Assembly (NCBI GenBank): GCA_007026445.1
Contig: VDMD01000003.1
Span: forward strand, 1,798,001-1,862,000
Direction: 5' to 3'
From: Schizophyllum amplum
Lineage: Eukaryota > Basidiomycota > Agaricomycetes > Agaricales > Schizophyllaceae
Length of the DNA: 64,000 nt
The position numbers and the translations under genes are program-made. The notes below the pieces were generated by a model, which did no database searches, was not told the origin of the DNA, and saw nothing but the letters and a program-made list of their open reading frames with translations. Of the stretch, positions 9,006 to 19,674 are shown in pieces; the stretch's first letter is position 1, and each line of letters opens with the position of its first letter.

Positions 9006-11681
9006 TCAAACCTGCGGTGCTACGTAGTTATAGTACAGCGAGCCACTGTTTCCAGCCTGACCATCCGTTGGCAGGTCAAACGTGAGCGTCGTAGCCGGCC
9101 CGACAGGCGGGATCATCGTCAACTTCGCCTGACTCTGCTGCTGCGAGGGGTCCGCCACCGTCACCACCCCCGTCGCCTCGTTGTAGATCACCGTCAACCC
9201 GATATCTGCGCCCATCTTCATTCCGCTCGGTAGCTGAACGTCGCCCGACTCCGGTGCCCAGAATACGACGTAGGCGGTGCTGCGCGCGGTGTCGTACACG
9301 GCCGAGATGAGCGGGTCGTTCTCCACCGTCTGGATTGTAACGTTGGCGCTCTTGGTCTCGAAGGCGGCGTAGTCGGCGGTACCTGGGAAGATGGTGTACT
9401 CGATAGGATCTGTCAGGTTGGTGTGGACGAGGTAGGCGGTGAAGAGGTCGACGGTCGTCGACGGTTGCGACGACGTGCCAATCTTCGACCAGTCGCCCGT
9501 CTTGTCGCCCGTGGTTACGCTCAGCTTGGCCGAGGTACCGTTCTCGAAGGTGTAGCCGACACCAGCGTGCCAAAGGGAGGCGGGCGCTCCGATGTTGTTG
9601 ACACCAGAAGACACCTTGCCATTCACGTAGACGTCCCCGCTGTGCCGTTTCTGGTCGAGCACGCTGCGCACTTCCGAGCTCGTCTTCGACTGTATGCTGG
9701 ACACCATGACGCGCTGGACGCCATCCGGCAGGAAGAACCACGCCTTCAGGAAGTGAAAGTTGGCTGTGGATGGGTTGGTGTAGCGCATCACAGAAATACC
9801 GGAATCGCCTGTGGATACGCCGCCGACGAAGGGGAATTTGCCAGTGACGGTGGTCGAGCCGCACGCGAGCTTGGTACCCTTGTAGTCCACGGTGATGCCG
9901 GGGATGAGATCCCAATCCCATGCTGCGGCGATATCTTCGTACTCGTTCCCCTGGACGTAGGTGTACAGCGTGCCGTCGGCGAGGTGGAAACCAAATGGCT
10001 GGGAAATGCGAGTTTAGCGACGCGTCAATGTCGTAACGGCTTGAACCTACATTAGCCGAGTTCGTGCACTCCGTGTTCTTCGTGCGCGAAGAATACATCT
10101 TGAGCGTGGAGACGTAGCTCTCACCACGATGGACCTGCAACATGTGAGCTTCTGGTCGCTCGACTCAGCAACCTCTGCTCACCATGTAGTCGTTAGCGTA
10201 AAACATACGGTTACCGTCCAGTTTGCCCGCGTTTGCACCTTCCGAATCCCCTTGCAGACTTGTCGCCACATTCGAGATGACCTCGTTGCCTGACAGCCGG
10301 CCAAGCTCTGCCACCCCAGTGATATTGATGCCGATGCCGGAGGTCGGCCTGTGGTAGCTCGTCAATTGAGCAATCCTAAAGTCAAGAAGTGAACGCACTG
10401 GTTATCAGCTACCGGGAAGACGATGAAGCGAGGAAGCGCAGACTAGAGGACCAAAGGTCAGGTCATTTGCCAACAAATGAGATTGGGTCTTACGAAATCC
10501 CAATGCATCTTGGATGTTACTTGATTGTAAAAGATCATCCAACGGTCGGAATCCAGAAGGCTGGCGAACACGGATAGCTCGTCTTCGTCGGCAGCATACT
10601 GCGTTTGAGCCGCGTCGGTCTCGAATTGAAGGACGTCCTTGGCACTGAACACCATAAATGAGGTGGTCATCGAACACTGATCGTCATCCAACTCACAATA
10701 CGTTTCCATAATTCCCATTGTATAGGAGACCGCCGTGCTGCTGAAAGCTGCCGTCCGCCTTTATGCCGTCATTCTTGACCTCGTTGCTGTACACAAGCTG
10801 TCCATGGACACGGGAGTACGCGTCGTTGAGCAGGCCCGTGTCATCGGTCAGCAGAGCCTCATCCGCGCCGATTCTGGCGAGGTCCAGCACGTTGGCGCCC
10901 GTGAGGTATCCCTGGCCCTGCGCGAAGGCAGCGTACGCGCGGGAGGTGATATGCGTGCACGAGTTTCGTTCCGAGCTGGAGAGCGAGTCTCCGAGGATGA
11001 GGCAGGTCTGCGAGACGAGCAGCGGAAGCCCGAGAACGTTGCTGTACCAGTTGGTGTTCCAGCTGCACATTTTGAGCCTAGAAAAGCTTCCAGTATAACG
11101 CAGGAAGAGACTCACAGTCCCGCAGTTCCACAAGGACAGGCGTCCGTACCGCCGAAGTCCCCGTTCAGGCAGGCATCGTTCGTGTAGTCATTGGAGAACC
11201 AGAAGCCCATGGCAGAAGAGATGGCGCTGCGTAAGTCGGCGTTTTTAACCCATTTGCTATCTTGGTTTGAGGCTCCCCCGTGCCAGGCTGCAGCCATAGC
11301 AACTATACATGTCTTGTCAAGATGCCGTTACCCTCGGGATACTGTGATTTGCACGTACCAATTCTATTCCAGTGATTGAGAGCGGGCCAATTGGCACGTT
11401 GTGCGTCGCACCCAGCCGTATAATTGATCCCACTCGGCCACTTGCCTGAGCTCCTGTTTAGAGAAGAAACCCTGTGCGCATTTTCGTCAGATAATGCTGA
11501 AATCCTCGAAAAAGACAACTCACCAACTGCCGACACTGCCGGTACTTTGTCCGCCAACGATGACGGCGATGCGCCGCTCGGCGATCGTGCCCATCTCGTC
11601 CGCGCGGCTCTCGTACGTCGGCAAGCTTGCCTGCGTCGAGAGGCCCGCAAAGACAAGCGACAGCAACAAGAAACGAAGCAT
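9006..11681 (-). CDS. Secreted polysaccharide lyase family 8 (hyaluronate/chondroitin lyase-like)
   Basis: Nine exons from 11681: 11524-11681, 11359-11453, 11116-11302, 10697-11062, 10494-10644, 10399-10442, 10183-10375, 10051-10134, 9006-9998; 756 residues, usual for PL8. Residues 1-18 (MLRFLLLSLVFAGLSTQA) are a signal peptide. The alpha/alpha-toroid part has the family landmarks: an Asn in NTNWYSNVLGLP and the catalytic His and Tyr in DGSFQQHGGLLYNGNYG. The central and C-terminal beta domains follow (HLADGTLYTYVQGNEYEDI, WDWDLIPG). PL8 enzymes cleave uronic-acid-containing polysaccharides by beta-elimination; known substrates are hyaluronan, chondroitin and xanthan. The natural substrate in a fungus cannot be read from sequence; glucuronoxylan-like or fungal and bacterial glucuronans are possibilities. 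Exon phases agree throughout; exon 6 is 44 nt. Confidence 0.92.
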
Positions 11682-12649
11682 GCGAAGAAGGGAAACAAAA
11701 GGAGTGTTTACGTATTTTTAACTGAGACGGTTTGACCTCTGGAGAGCGGAATGGCGATGATTTTTGGGAGGGAGTCTTGCTTTAAGAAGGGCAGAGGGAG
11801 CGCCCAACAGGCGCCTAAAGGGCGACACTAGCGCGGATCTCTGACGCGTTGAGCGTCCCTTAGAGGCGTTCCGAGTCGGATTCTCAGGCCAAACTCTGGC
11901 TGGCTTCGCGAACATCATCATTAGCGCGTATCACTTTCGAAAGTGCGGCACTCACACTTGTCAGAGTGGCAGAAGACAGCAGGAGACAGACAAAGAGCAG
12001 CGCATCCGCGAAGACAGACGATCTTGCGGGGCCTGGCGATGATATGGTTCTATTCAATAATTCAAGCTGGCCTGAGAGCGTTGGCCCGAAATAACTGTGG
12101 CGCAATGACGGACATCTATCGTCGGCATTCGTCTGGCTCTGTACATACACCCAACTCTACAGGCACATGGCTCCCGCTGGGCCAGCATGGCGCGTGTCAG
12201 GCGCGTGTAGTACTCAGTGGCGGTAGGATCGCCGCTCGCAATGGCCCAGATGGCCGTTTCGTACCCCGGATCTTTGCAGTAGGAATGCACCTTGGGTACG
12301 GCGGCCGATGACAAAAGGTCCGAAGTATGGGATATCATCGCCATTCGAGGAGAATGCGTTCGCACGTCGAAAGGAAAATGTTCACAACAAGACGCGCGTC
12401 ACAACAAATCCAAATACGGGACGACGGAGTTCATAAATGGGGCCACGTGGTCGTATCCAACGCCTTAAGCTGCGATTCCGAACGCGTTCCTGTTGCACGA
12501 TGTTAGATAGTCCGGTAGAGGTGAGCAAGCTCGGTAGTGGTACATAACTGGTCTGTTAGAGACCTGGTACAGTGAACGGCGGGCCGTTAGTAGATGTAAG
12601 TAAGTACATAGTAAAAATTCTCCTTCGATTCTTTGTCCTCAAGCCCTTT
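11682..12649. other. Intergenic, possible remnant ORFs only
   Basis: It contains the promoter of the PL8 gene. On the minus strand, 12054-12365 and 11884-12150 give two partly protein-like frames, the second with a hydrophobic segment (ALLFVCLLLSS), but no intron of normal size joins them. I do not call a gene. Confidence 0.4.
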
Positions 12650-15474
12650 TCAGGCATCACGAATTCCGATCTGCACGAACAACGTGGAGAACAAGTACTG
12701 CGACATTTGTTCATCATGCAGAGGAAGGTGCCGGAAGCCTGTGTACTAATCGTCAGTAACTATACATCGCGCCATCGCTTTCGCCACATACCCTGCTCCA
12801 AGCAGCCCAACGGGACGCAGTACATCGCGAGCGGTTTATCGTCCTCGTCGTCCTTCCCCTTCTGCCTCACAGCAAACTCGACGAAGATAAGCTCCTTCAT
12901 GTCCCCGACGCAGTCGAAGGGCAAGCAGAGCTCCTCTTGCCACATCGGGTTGAAGCCGTTGTTCTTGATCACCTTTGTCCGCAGCGATACCGTGCGGGCT
13001 GACGCCGGGTCGGTCTTCGTGGCTTCGGTGGAAGGTGAGTAGGCCGTCTGAGCTTCGTCTTTGGCGGGGAGGAATGGCGCGTGGGACCAGTCGGGGATGT
13101 GCAAGGAGACCTCGACGAATGGGTCCGCGGCAGACGACTCGATGATCTCATGCCCGTTCTCGTCCCGGGGACGTGGTAGTTGTTGGGCAGATATGACCTG
13201 TAGGGAAAGTTAGTGTCAAGTCAGAGTCATTTTATGAAGTGCGCACGGTGATATCAAAGTAATGTTTGGTGCGCTTCCCCAGAAGCTCTTCGCCGCCAGG
13301 CCGTAGTGCAGGGGGCTTGAGGACGAATCCAGCCCCGCCGTTGCGCAAGAACATCGCTTGGTTGATTATATACCCCAGGTCTACACTTTAGTCAGTGTAT
13401 AATCGTTTTGCACGAAGCCGCGCCCACTCACCAAACGTCTGCCAATTGATCGCAACGACCTGCGCACCAGCTGCCCAATACAGGTGCGGCTCGTAATTGG
13501 TCGAATCCACCCGAGTTCCCTTCGGATATATCCGCACGACATGATTCTGCGTGTATTTCACCAGGCGCGCCATATCCGCGTCCATCAGCCGCTTCGCCTT
13601 GTTCTCCGACAGCGAGAAAATGTGCTCCGGAGAGTAGTCTTCCATGTGATCGATCCCGTGGCAGCGCACGCCCACCGTGTAGACCAGGAGCGATGCGAGG
13701 TGCATGGACATCTTCGGCTTGGGCTTCTTCTCGCCTTTGCCGCGCATCTTGCGCCACTTGGTCTTGAGCTGGTTGATCTCGCCGCGCATGCCGGGCTCGG
13801 AGTCAGAGGAGGAAGTAGATGATGAAGTTAAGGCCTTTGCCTCGTCGACGGAGCGCTGGGCTTGGATCGCTTCCAGTTGCGCGGCGATGTACAAGTTCTT
13901 TGCCTGGACAACACGTTAGAAGCGGTCAAGGACTCATGGGGATGAGTTGCGTACCTTGAGTAGGATCTTGCCCTTCAAGTCTTCCGGGCTAGGAAGCACA
14001 GTGACCTTCGGGCGTCCTTCGACGGGCGCCTTAATGAGTTTGTCACCGAACGTCTTATTCATGATTTCCACAATCATATCCTGCTGCGCCACGCTGCAGT
14101 GCACCTCCGCCGAAATGACGACCGGGTATGGTGAAGACATGAACGCGTACTTGTTGATCGCCTCGCAAATGTCCTTCACAGGGACTTTCGAGGTGAGGGT
14201 CTTCCCGTGGTATACCGTAGGGCCGTCGTCGTCGTCGTAGATGTCAACTATATGTCCGTCAGTGCGGTGCTCTGGGGAGGAAAAGCAACGTACGTTCCAC
14301 TGTACGACAGCCATGCAGTAGAGCTCGGATGTAGCCCTCGATAGTGCTGACGCCGACTAGTTGATGCCCCACGAGATATGTGTTGTGTGATGAGGACATG
14401 TAGTATTCGGATAAGGGTTGCGTCATGTCCTGGTGTATCGGGAAGCCGCGCTCAGAGAAGGGTGAGTTGTGCTCGCTGAAGAGGAGGTTCTTGAGATCAT
14501 CCTCTGACATGATTCCGTCGGTGGAGAAATCCCTGAAGATCTTCTGGAGATCCTCTGAGGAGAGTCTGGACTAGAGGCGAAGGTTAGCGACAAATCGAAT
14601 CCGTACTCATGAACCGTACCTTCTGCCATTCCTTCATGAACTTCTCGAAGGCGGCGAAGTCAACCTTGTCTCCAGATGCAGCCTTCATGCGCTCGTACAC
14701 GATGTCAATATCGGGGCGTCGCTTCAGCAACTTCGTAAATCTCTGGAAGGACTCGTAGTCCAGACGGCCGCTGGCCTTCGTGTCGGCCAGCTGGGAGAGA
14801 ATAAGTACGTTATCGACGTAGTCGATATGTAGACGCGCCTTGAACCACGTCTGAAGCTCCTGTACGGACGCATTCACGTTGAGGCGCACGCACATACTGC
14901 GAATCTCCTCGAAGTCGAGGGCTTTGTCGCCGGTGACGTCCGCGCCCTTCCAGAACTGCTTCTCCCAGACGGTATCGCGCATCTGCGTGTTGCCCATGCC
15001 CCCCATGAGGCCAACACGGATGGAGTGGAGCTTGCGCAGCGTCGTGTCCCATAGCTTGAACACGTCGCGCGTGTCCGCGAGCAAGTGCAACGTCTTGTAC
15101 TTTCCGTCGATGATGTAGATGAGGGTGAGCCACCGGTCTTCGCAGGCCTCGTCCATTGCGAACTGGACGCGGTAGTAGCGCGCATCCGCGCCAGAGCGTA
15201 TCTCCTTGATAGTCTCAATGGGGACTTCAAGAATATAAGCGCCGGCTAGCTGCAGAGAACGGCGACTCCACGCACTGATACCGCTCTTCGACGACTCGTA
15301 TACGATCTGGCCCTGGTCAGCGTCGAGCAGCACGGACAGCTTCTTCTTCTTCTTTTCAGATATCTTCGTCATTGGGGTTCCCTTCTGCAGCAGGTCTGGA
15401 ACGGACAGGTCAGCGATGTTCAGCTGGCCGCGACCGCCAGACTCGGCGCCGATCCTGGTCGCTGCGCTCGACAT
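12650..15474 (-). CDS. PLC1: Phosphoinositide-specific phospholipase C (delta type)
   Basis: Seven exons from 15474: 14620-15474, 14294-14570, 13955-14247, 13432-13903, 13247-13380, 12792-13197, 12650-12738; 841 residues. The single first exon encodes a PH-like domain (about 40-160, starting MTKISEKKKKKLS) and EF-hands (a clear loop DVTGDKALDFEE). The X domain has SSSHNTYLVGHQL and EVHCS, giving the two catalytic histidines. The Y domain starts near LLVYTVGVRCHGI, and a C2 domain (ITVISAQQLPRP, DPFVEVSL) closes the protein. A Ser-rich linker (TSSSTSSSDSE) separates X and Y. The enzyme hydrolyses PI(4,5)P2 to IP3 and diacylglycerol at the plasma membrane in a calcium-dependent way. All domains and both catalytic histidines are present, so it should be active. 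Confidence 0.95.
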
Positions 15475-15889
15475 TGTAGGGGAGTTTGGCTGCGATTCAG
15501 GTGTATTCGCAGTACTTGTAGATGGTGGTAGAGAACAAGAGGTGAAGTGCGCGTTCTCCTGCCAGCGTCCGCGTGTACAGTTCCATCGATGAGGTCGCTC
15601 CGGACAATGACATTGACAGGAACGATGCTAGTTTGTTGAGTTCTCACATCAATGACGACAGCGCCAAACAAGGACCTCTAAGTCGAACTTCTTGGCTGCA
15701 CATCGGAAGGCAGTCCTGTAAAGGAGCTGGCACGGGGTTATGTCTCCAATGCCTAAGCGTAAGAGGTATGCAATTCGTGGCGGCGATGGTAATGGCTACT
15801 AGTCGAATAATCATAACGCGAGGTGCGCGGACTCAATAATGCGTGCGACGGCCATGGTACGGCGACGGATAATGGTAACCATATTGAGG
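15475..15889. other. Intergenic: promoter of the PLC gene
   Basis: It lies upstream of the minus-strand PLC start at 15474. Nothing else is recognised. Confidence 0.5.
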
Positions 15890-16309
15890 TCAAGCACTAG
15901 AGTAGTACTGCGGCGCACTTTGGTGCCTGAAGCCAGCGCCCCCATAATAGGCCGCAGGAGGAGGGTCGGGTGCACGCCCGCGGGATCTAGGATTGTCGAG
16001 AATGATCGTCGGACGCCGTTGGCGATGCTCAACGTGCTCTTCATGCTGCGAAACAGCATGCCTTCGCGCACGTCTCGCGGGGCTCCTCAGATACGCTTTG
16101 AGCCAGTAGGCAAGGGCAGCCAGGAGCAGCACTGCAAGGCGTTGGTGAGCCGTCCTGGAGAGGTGAAATTGAAACGTGCGCTCACCAGAGAACACCGCTA
16201 CAGCAGCCCACACGCCCGCCATTTGTGGCGCGGATAAGTGCGGAGCTGGCCATGAATCGGCAAAGACGACTGGAGGTAGAAAGACCACGAAGACGACAAG
16301 TGTGAGCAT
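15890..16309 (-). CDS. Possible small membrane or secreted protein
   Basis: An open frame of 139 codons starts at an ATG at 16309. It begins with a strongly hydrophobic stretch (MLTLVVFVVFLPPVVFADS) resembling a signal peptide or anchor. A second hydrophobic segment lies at about 65-80 (AVLLLAALAYWLKAYL), followed by a very basic stretch and a Pro/Tyr/Gly-rich tail. The frame is also open some 100 nt upstream of the ATG, so an upstream exon is possible. I recognise no family. It could be a chance ORF; a 31-nt internal candidate intron is too short to trust. Confidence 0.3.
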   Translation of the reverse strand: MLTLVVFVVFLPPVVFADSWPAPHLSAPQMAGVWAAVAVFSGERTFQFHLSRTAHQRLAVLLLAALAYWLKAYLRSPARRARRHAVSQHEEHVEHRQRRPTIILDNPRSRGRAPDPPPAAYYGGAGFRHQSAPQYYSSA

Positions 16310-16905
16310 CGAGATCGTGTCGGGGTCGACCCACAAGACAGGCGACGCTAATGACGGTGGGGGCGGCAGAAGAGTGCGATGGTCAACCTACCACCTTTCC
16401 GTACCACCACGCCGGGTCTTACGAAGTGCCACAAAAGGTACCCAATTCAACAGCTTCTACGTCGAGGGAAACTGTGTGCTCTTCGAAAACCTTCTGTCGT
16501 AAAGGGCCCGCCCCTAGTCGTCGCTCCGGCAGATCCTCAGACGCTCTGCAATTAGAAGGTGTAAACACTGCGTATCGGTGCGCAACAGTTGGTGCCAGGC
16601 CTTCAAAAGCTAACGGCAAAGCACGTCCTAAACGGCTCGCGTGGCGTAGGAAACGCGGTCACGTGATCAGACCAGCAAACTCCCAAATTGAAATGGGATC
16701 AGTCAGGTCAATGCATGATAACGTTGAAAGGGCGTTGGTCTTGCTAGCCTTCGACCTGTCTGCACTCTGGCCTTGCTAACCTTCGACCTATCTGCACTCT
16801 GCACTCGCCATCAGCGCCACTCCACCACAGAAGTCATCCGAGAGACACAGACACACTCACTAGAACGTCTGTCTTCAACGACTACCCATTGTCTTAACGT
16901 ACAAC
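16310..16905. other. Intergenic with a 32-bp tandem duplication
   Basis: This is the upstream region of the plus-strand kinase. A 32-bp direct repeat lies at 16740-16771 and 16772-16803. Otherwise no gene is supported. Confidence 0.5.
16740..16803 (+). repeat. Tandem duplication, two 32-bp units
   Basis: Both units contain CTTGCTA, CCTTCGACCT and TCTGCACTCTG with a few substitutions. They end about 100 bp before the kinase ATG, in the probable core promoter or 5' leader. Confidence 0.8.
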
Positions 16906-19193
16906 ATGAGTACAGAAATCGACGAAGCCACCGGTGCCATCCTCCGCGACGTCCCCGGGCTCGAGGAGCACATGTTCCCAGACAAAATCTGCCTGATATC
17001 CCCCGCAGCCCTCGTCTCCGCCGTCAAGCGCACACACTACGACGAGGATGCGCGCCACTGGCGCCTGTGGCCTATCACCCCCAACACGTCCTTCGCCGAG
17101 CAATCCGCGACCTTCTTCAACGCCTTCGGCGACGCCATCCACAGCGCATGGACAGCAGCGCGTATCGATACCACCCGCTATCCCCTCCGCAAGTGGAAGC
17201 AGACGCCCTTCGATGCGCTCGACATAGAAGGCGCGTGCCCGCCGAACCTTGCGCTGTGGAGCGTAGGCAAGCCGGGATGGCCAGATGTCGTCGCGTACGG
17301 GGCTGCAGTCGACATGTCTGCCGACCCCGAGGCGGCTCACCCCTTGCAGAGCATCATCGACGCCGCGGGTGCGGTGATGGGACAGCAACCCGACCGAGGA
17401 TATGTGCTGGCGTTAGCGGTGACGCGTAAGTGTGACCTGAAAGAGCGGCTGCAACTCGTTGTCGTGGACCGCACCGGGCTGGTCAGCGGCACGCCTTTCC
17501 TGGTGCACGATCCGGAGAGCATAGAGCATCTCGTGCGGATCGTCGCGGGGATGATGTTTGCGAAGCGCACACGCCTGGGGCACGATCCGACCGTGTACAG
17601 GCGCAGTAACAGGAGCTTTGTGCGCATCCGCGGTGTTGACTTCACGGCGGCAGCGCGCGCGGATGCGGAGATCGGGATCGAGAGTCCCGTCGTGGAGGGT
17701 TTCGACGCGGAGAAGACCACGGAGGCGGAGTTCGAGATCCTGGAATGGACATCGGACGTCCGCGACAACAGACTGATACAGAGCGGGACCGCTTGCTGGA
17801 GGGTCCGTGGGCCAGACGGGCGGGAGTACGCAATGCGCGAGGCATGGGATCCATCCCATGAGGTCTACGGCTACAATCGCGAGCGCGAAATCGTCGCGGT
17901 GCTGGGCCACATTGCGGGAGTCCCGGATATCGTCGCCGGTGGTGCGGTCGAGGTCAATGGTGTGCCATGGACGACCAATGCAGTCCGAGCGTGTATCGAC
18001 GGTAATTACAAGCATTGCATGCCGTATGTCGCGGCCATCGGTTGAATGCAGTATTCCTGAAGCTGACGAGAGCGCCTGCAGGTACTTGATGATGGACACT
18101 CGTACGCGCCATCGCGTGCTGATGTACCCGTTCGGCGAGGACATACTGAGATACACCAGCCCGTTGGAGTTGATCTATGTCTTCAGCGATGTTACGCGTG
18201 GTACGTGTCGTCCGTTTGTCGGGCACCCGTCCAGACGCTGACGCTTGTAGTAGAACTAGAGCGCGTCGCGGCCAAGAAAGTCATCCAACGCGACATGTCC
18301 CTAGGCAACATCGTGATTCGGCGTCCACACAAGGGTCGGGCTCGGGGCATGCTGATCGACATGGACAAGGCCTGCATCCTGAACGATCGCGGCCAAGACG
18401 ATTCCGGGGACCTCACGGTAGGTGCTTGATGACAGAGTCCCAAGCTGCTTGCTGACATGCGATCCGACACCAGGGCACCCTAAGATACCTCGCGCTGGCG
18501 GCCATCGACAGGGAGCCTCGCATTCCGGCTGATGATCTCGAGTCGCTGGCGTACGTCTTCATCCATATCTGCATCCTCTTCAACGGCCCGCGCGGCGCCC
18601 TGCGCACGGACAAAGACATCAAAGACACGGCCGTCGGCTGCTGGTACGACATGACCGAGAAACATGCGCAGCACAAGGCGTCCCTCCGCACGTCGGACGA
18701 GGCGATCGACCGCTTGTTGAACGACTTTACGAAGTACTTCGATGACTTCAAGAATGTCGCGAGGGAGATGCTCCTCGAGCTTGCAGCAAGCGGGTCGAGG
18801 GGTTTAACCCATGGCACGTTGATTGATATCTTCGATGAAGCGCGTCAGGAGCTGGAGAGGAAGGCAGAGGCGAGCGTCGAGGAAGAAGCAGCCGCACAGC
18901 AGCAGCCGTCGGAGAGTAACGCAGCGATCGGGGAGAAGTCGGAAAATGCAAAGGATACAGAAGACAACACGAAGGAGGAGGATGCAAAGGAGGAGGAAAA
19001 CGCGAAGGAGAAGGCGAACAGCGTGAAGGAGAACGAAAGTGCCGCAAAGTCTAAGAAGGACAGCGACGAAAACGTACCTGCTTCACCGCCGAAGAGGCGC
19101 CGTGAAACAACGGACGAGCTGCTGTACGACTCGCTGGAGGAACCTTCGGCCAAGCGCACATGTCCTTTCCGGGAGATCGAGAACACAACGTAG
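16906..19193 (+). CDS. FunK1-type fungal protein kinase with QRD in place of HRD
   Basis: Exons are 16906-18023, 18082-18200, 18251-18417 and 18474-19193; 707 residues. The family is marked by a long N-terminal region, a kinase core (GTACWRVRGPDGREYAMREAW as the beta3-lysine region, PFGEDILRYTSPLELI) and the catalytic loop VIQRDMSLGNIVI followed by MLIDMDKA. In FunK1 proteins the loop normally reads HRDIS-x-GNI; here residue 425 is Gln instead of His, while Arg426, Asp427 and the Asn are kept. The DFG position is DMD. After the kinase domain the tail is low complexity and rich in Lys/Glu/Asn, with a basic cluster (PPKRRRE) that may be a nuclear signal. FunK1 kinases are expanded in mushrooms; their substrates are largely unknown. 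Phases agree at all introns. Confidence 0.9.
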
Positions 19194-19674
19194 AGCCTTG
19201 TATCGGTAGTATATCGAGTATATGTCATGGGTGCTCTAGCGATCCTTGAGCCTTGAAGGGAAGAGAAAAAGATATTCATTGTCTTCGAGAAGGTGAAGTT
19301 CAGGTCGAGGAAAGGTGCCACGTCGACCAAACACAACACAATACCGCGCGCGGCACGGTTGCTTCTTGCGTTCATTCCTAACTGATAACCTTGACTTTGA
19401 CCACAGCAGCTGCCTACTGGAAGGACTGTCCAAGGACTGCCACCACGAATCGGTCTAAACCACGGCCTCGGCAGGTCGGCAACCCCACGCGTCGCAGACA
19501 TCACGCAGCAGTCTAGGGGAACGTTGGTGAGGACACCCAGAAGACTGCCGTCTTGCGAAGGATTTCGCAAGAACTACATCGGTCCTTCTAACCACATTCG
19601 TGCGTCAAAGGTTCTTGTATACCGATCGTGTCTGACTATATGTGCAGGTTGTACGATATCATATCCCGGTCAAG
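19194..19674. other. Intergenic / 5' leader of the transporter gene
   Basis: It holds the 3' flank of the kinase and the leader of the next gene. A TATGTGCAG at about 19640-19648 could be the acceptor of a 5'-UTR intron. No gene is seen. Confidence 0.45.

Noticed and set aside
9076..10143. 355-codon minus-strand ORF
   Set aside because: It is a shifted-frame shadow of the last PL8 exons; the PL8 frame holds the conserved motifs.
11884..12365. Two partly protein-like minus-strand frames, one with a hydrophobic segment
   Set aside because: The frames can be joined only by introns of 19-33 nt, far below the normal size, and neither shows a known domain.
19642..19674. N-terminal extension of the Zrg17-like protein
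   Set aside because: It begins at GTG directly after a probable intron acceptor (TGCAG); ATG 19675 is preferred.
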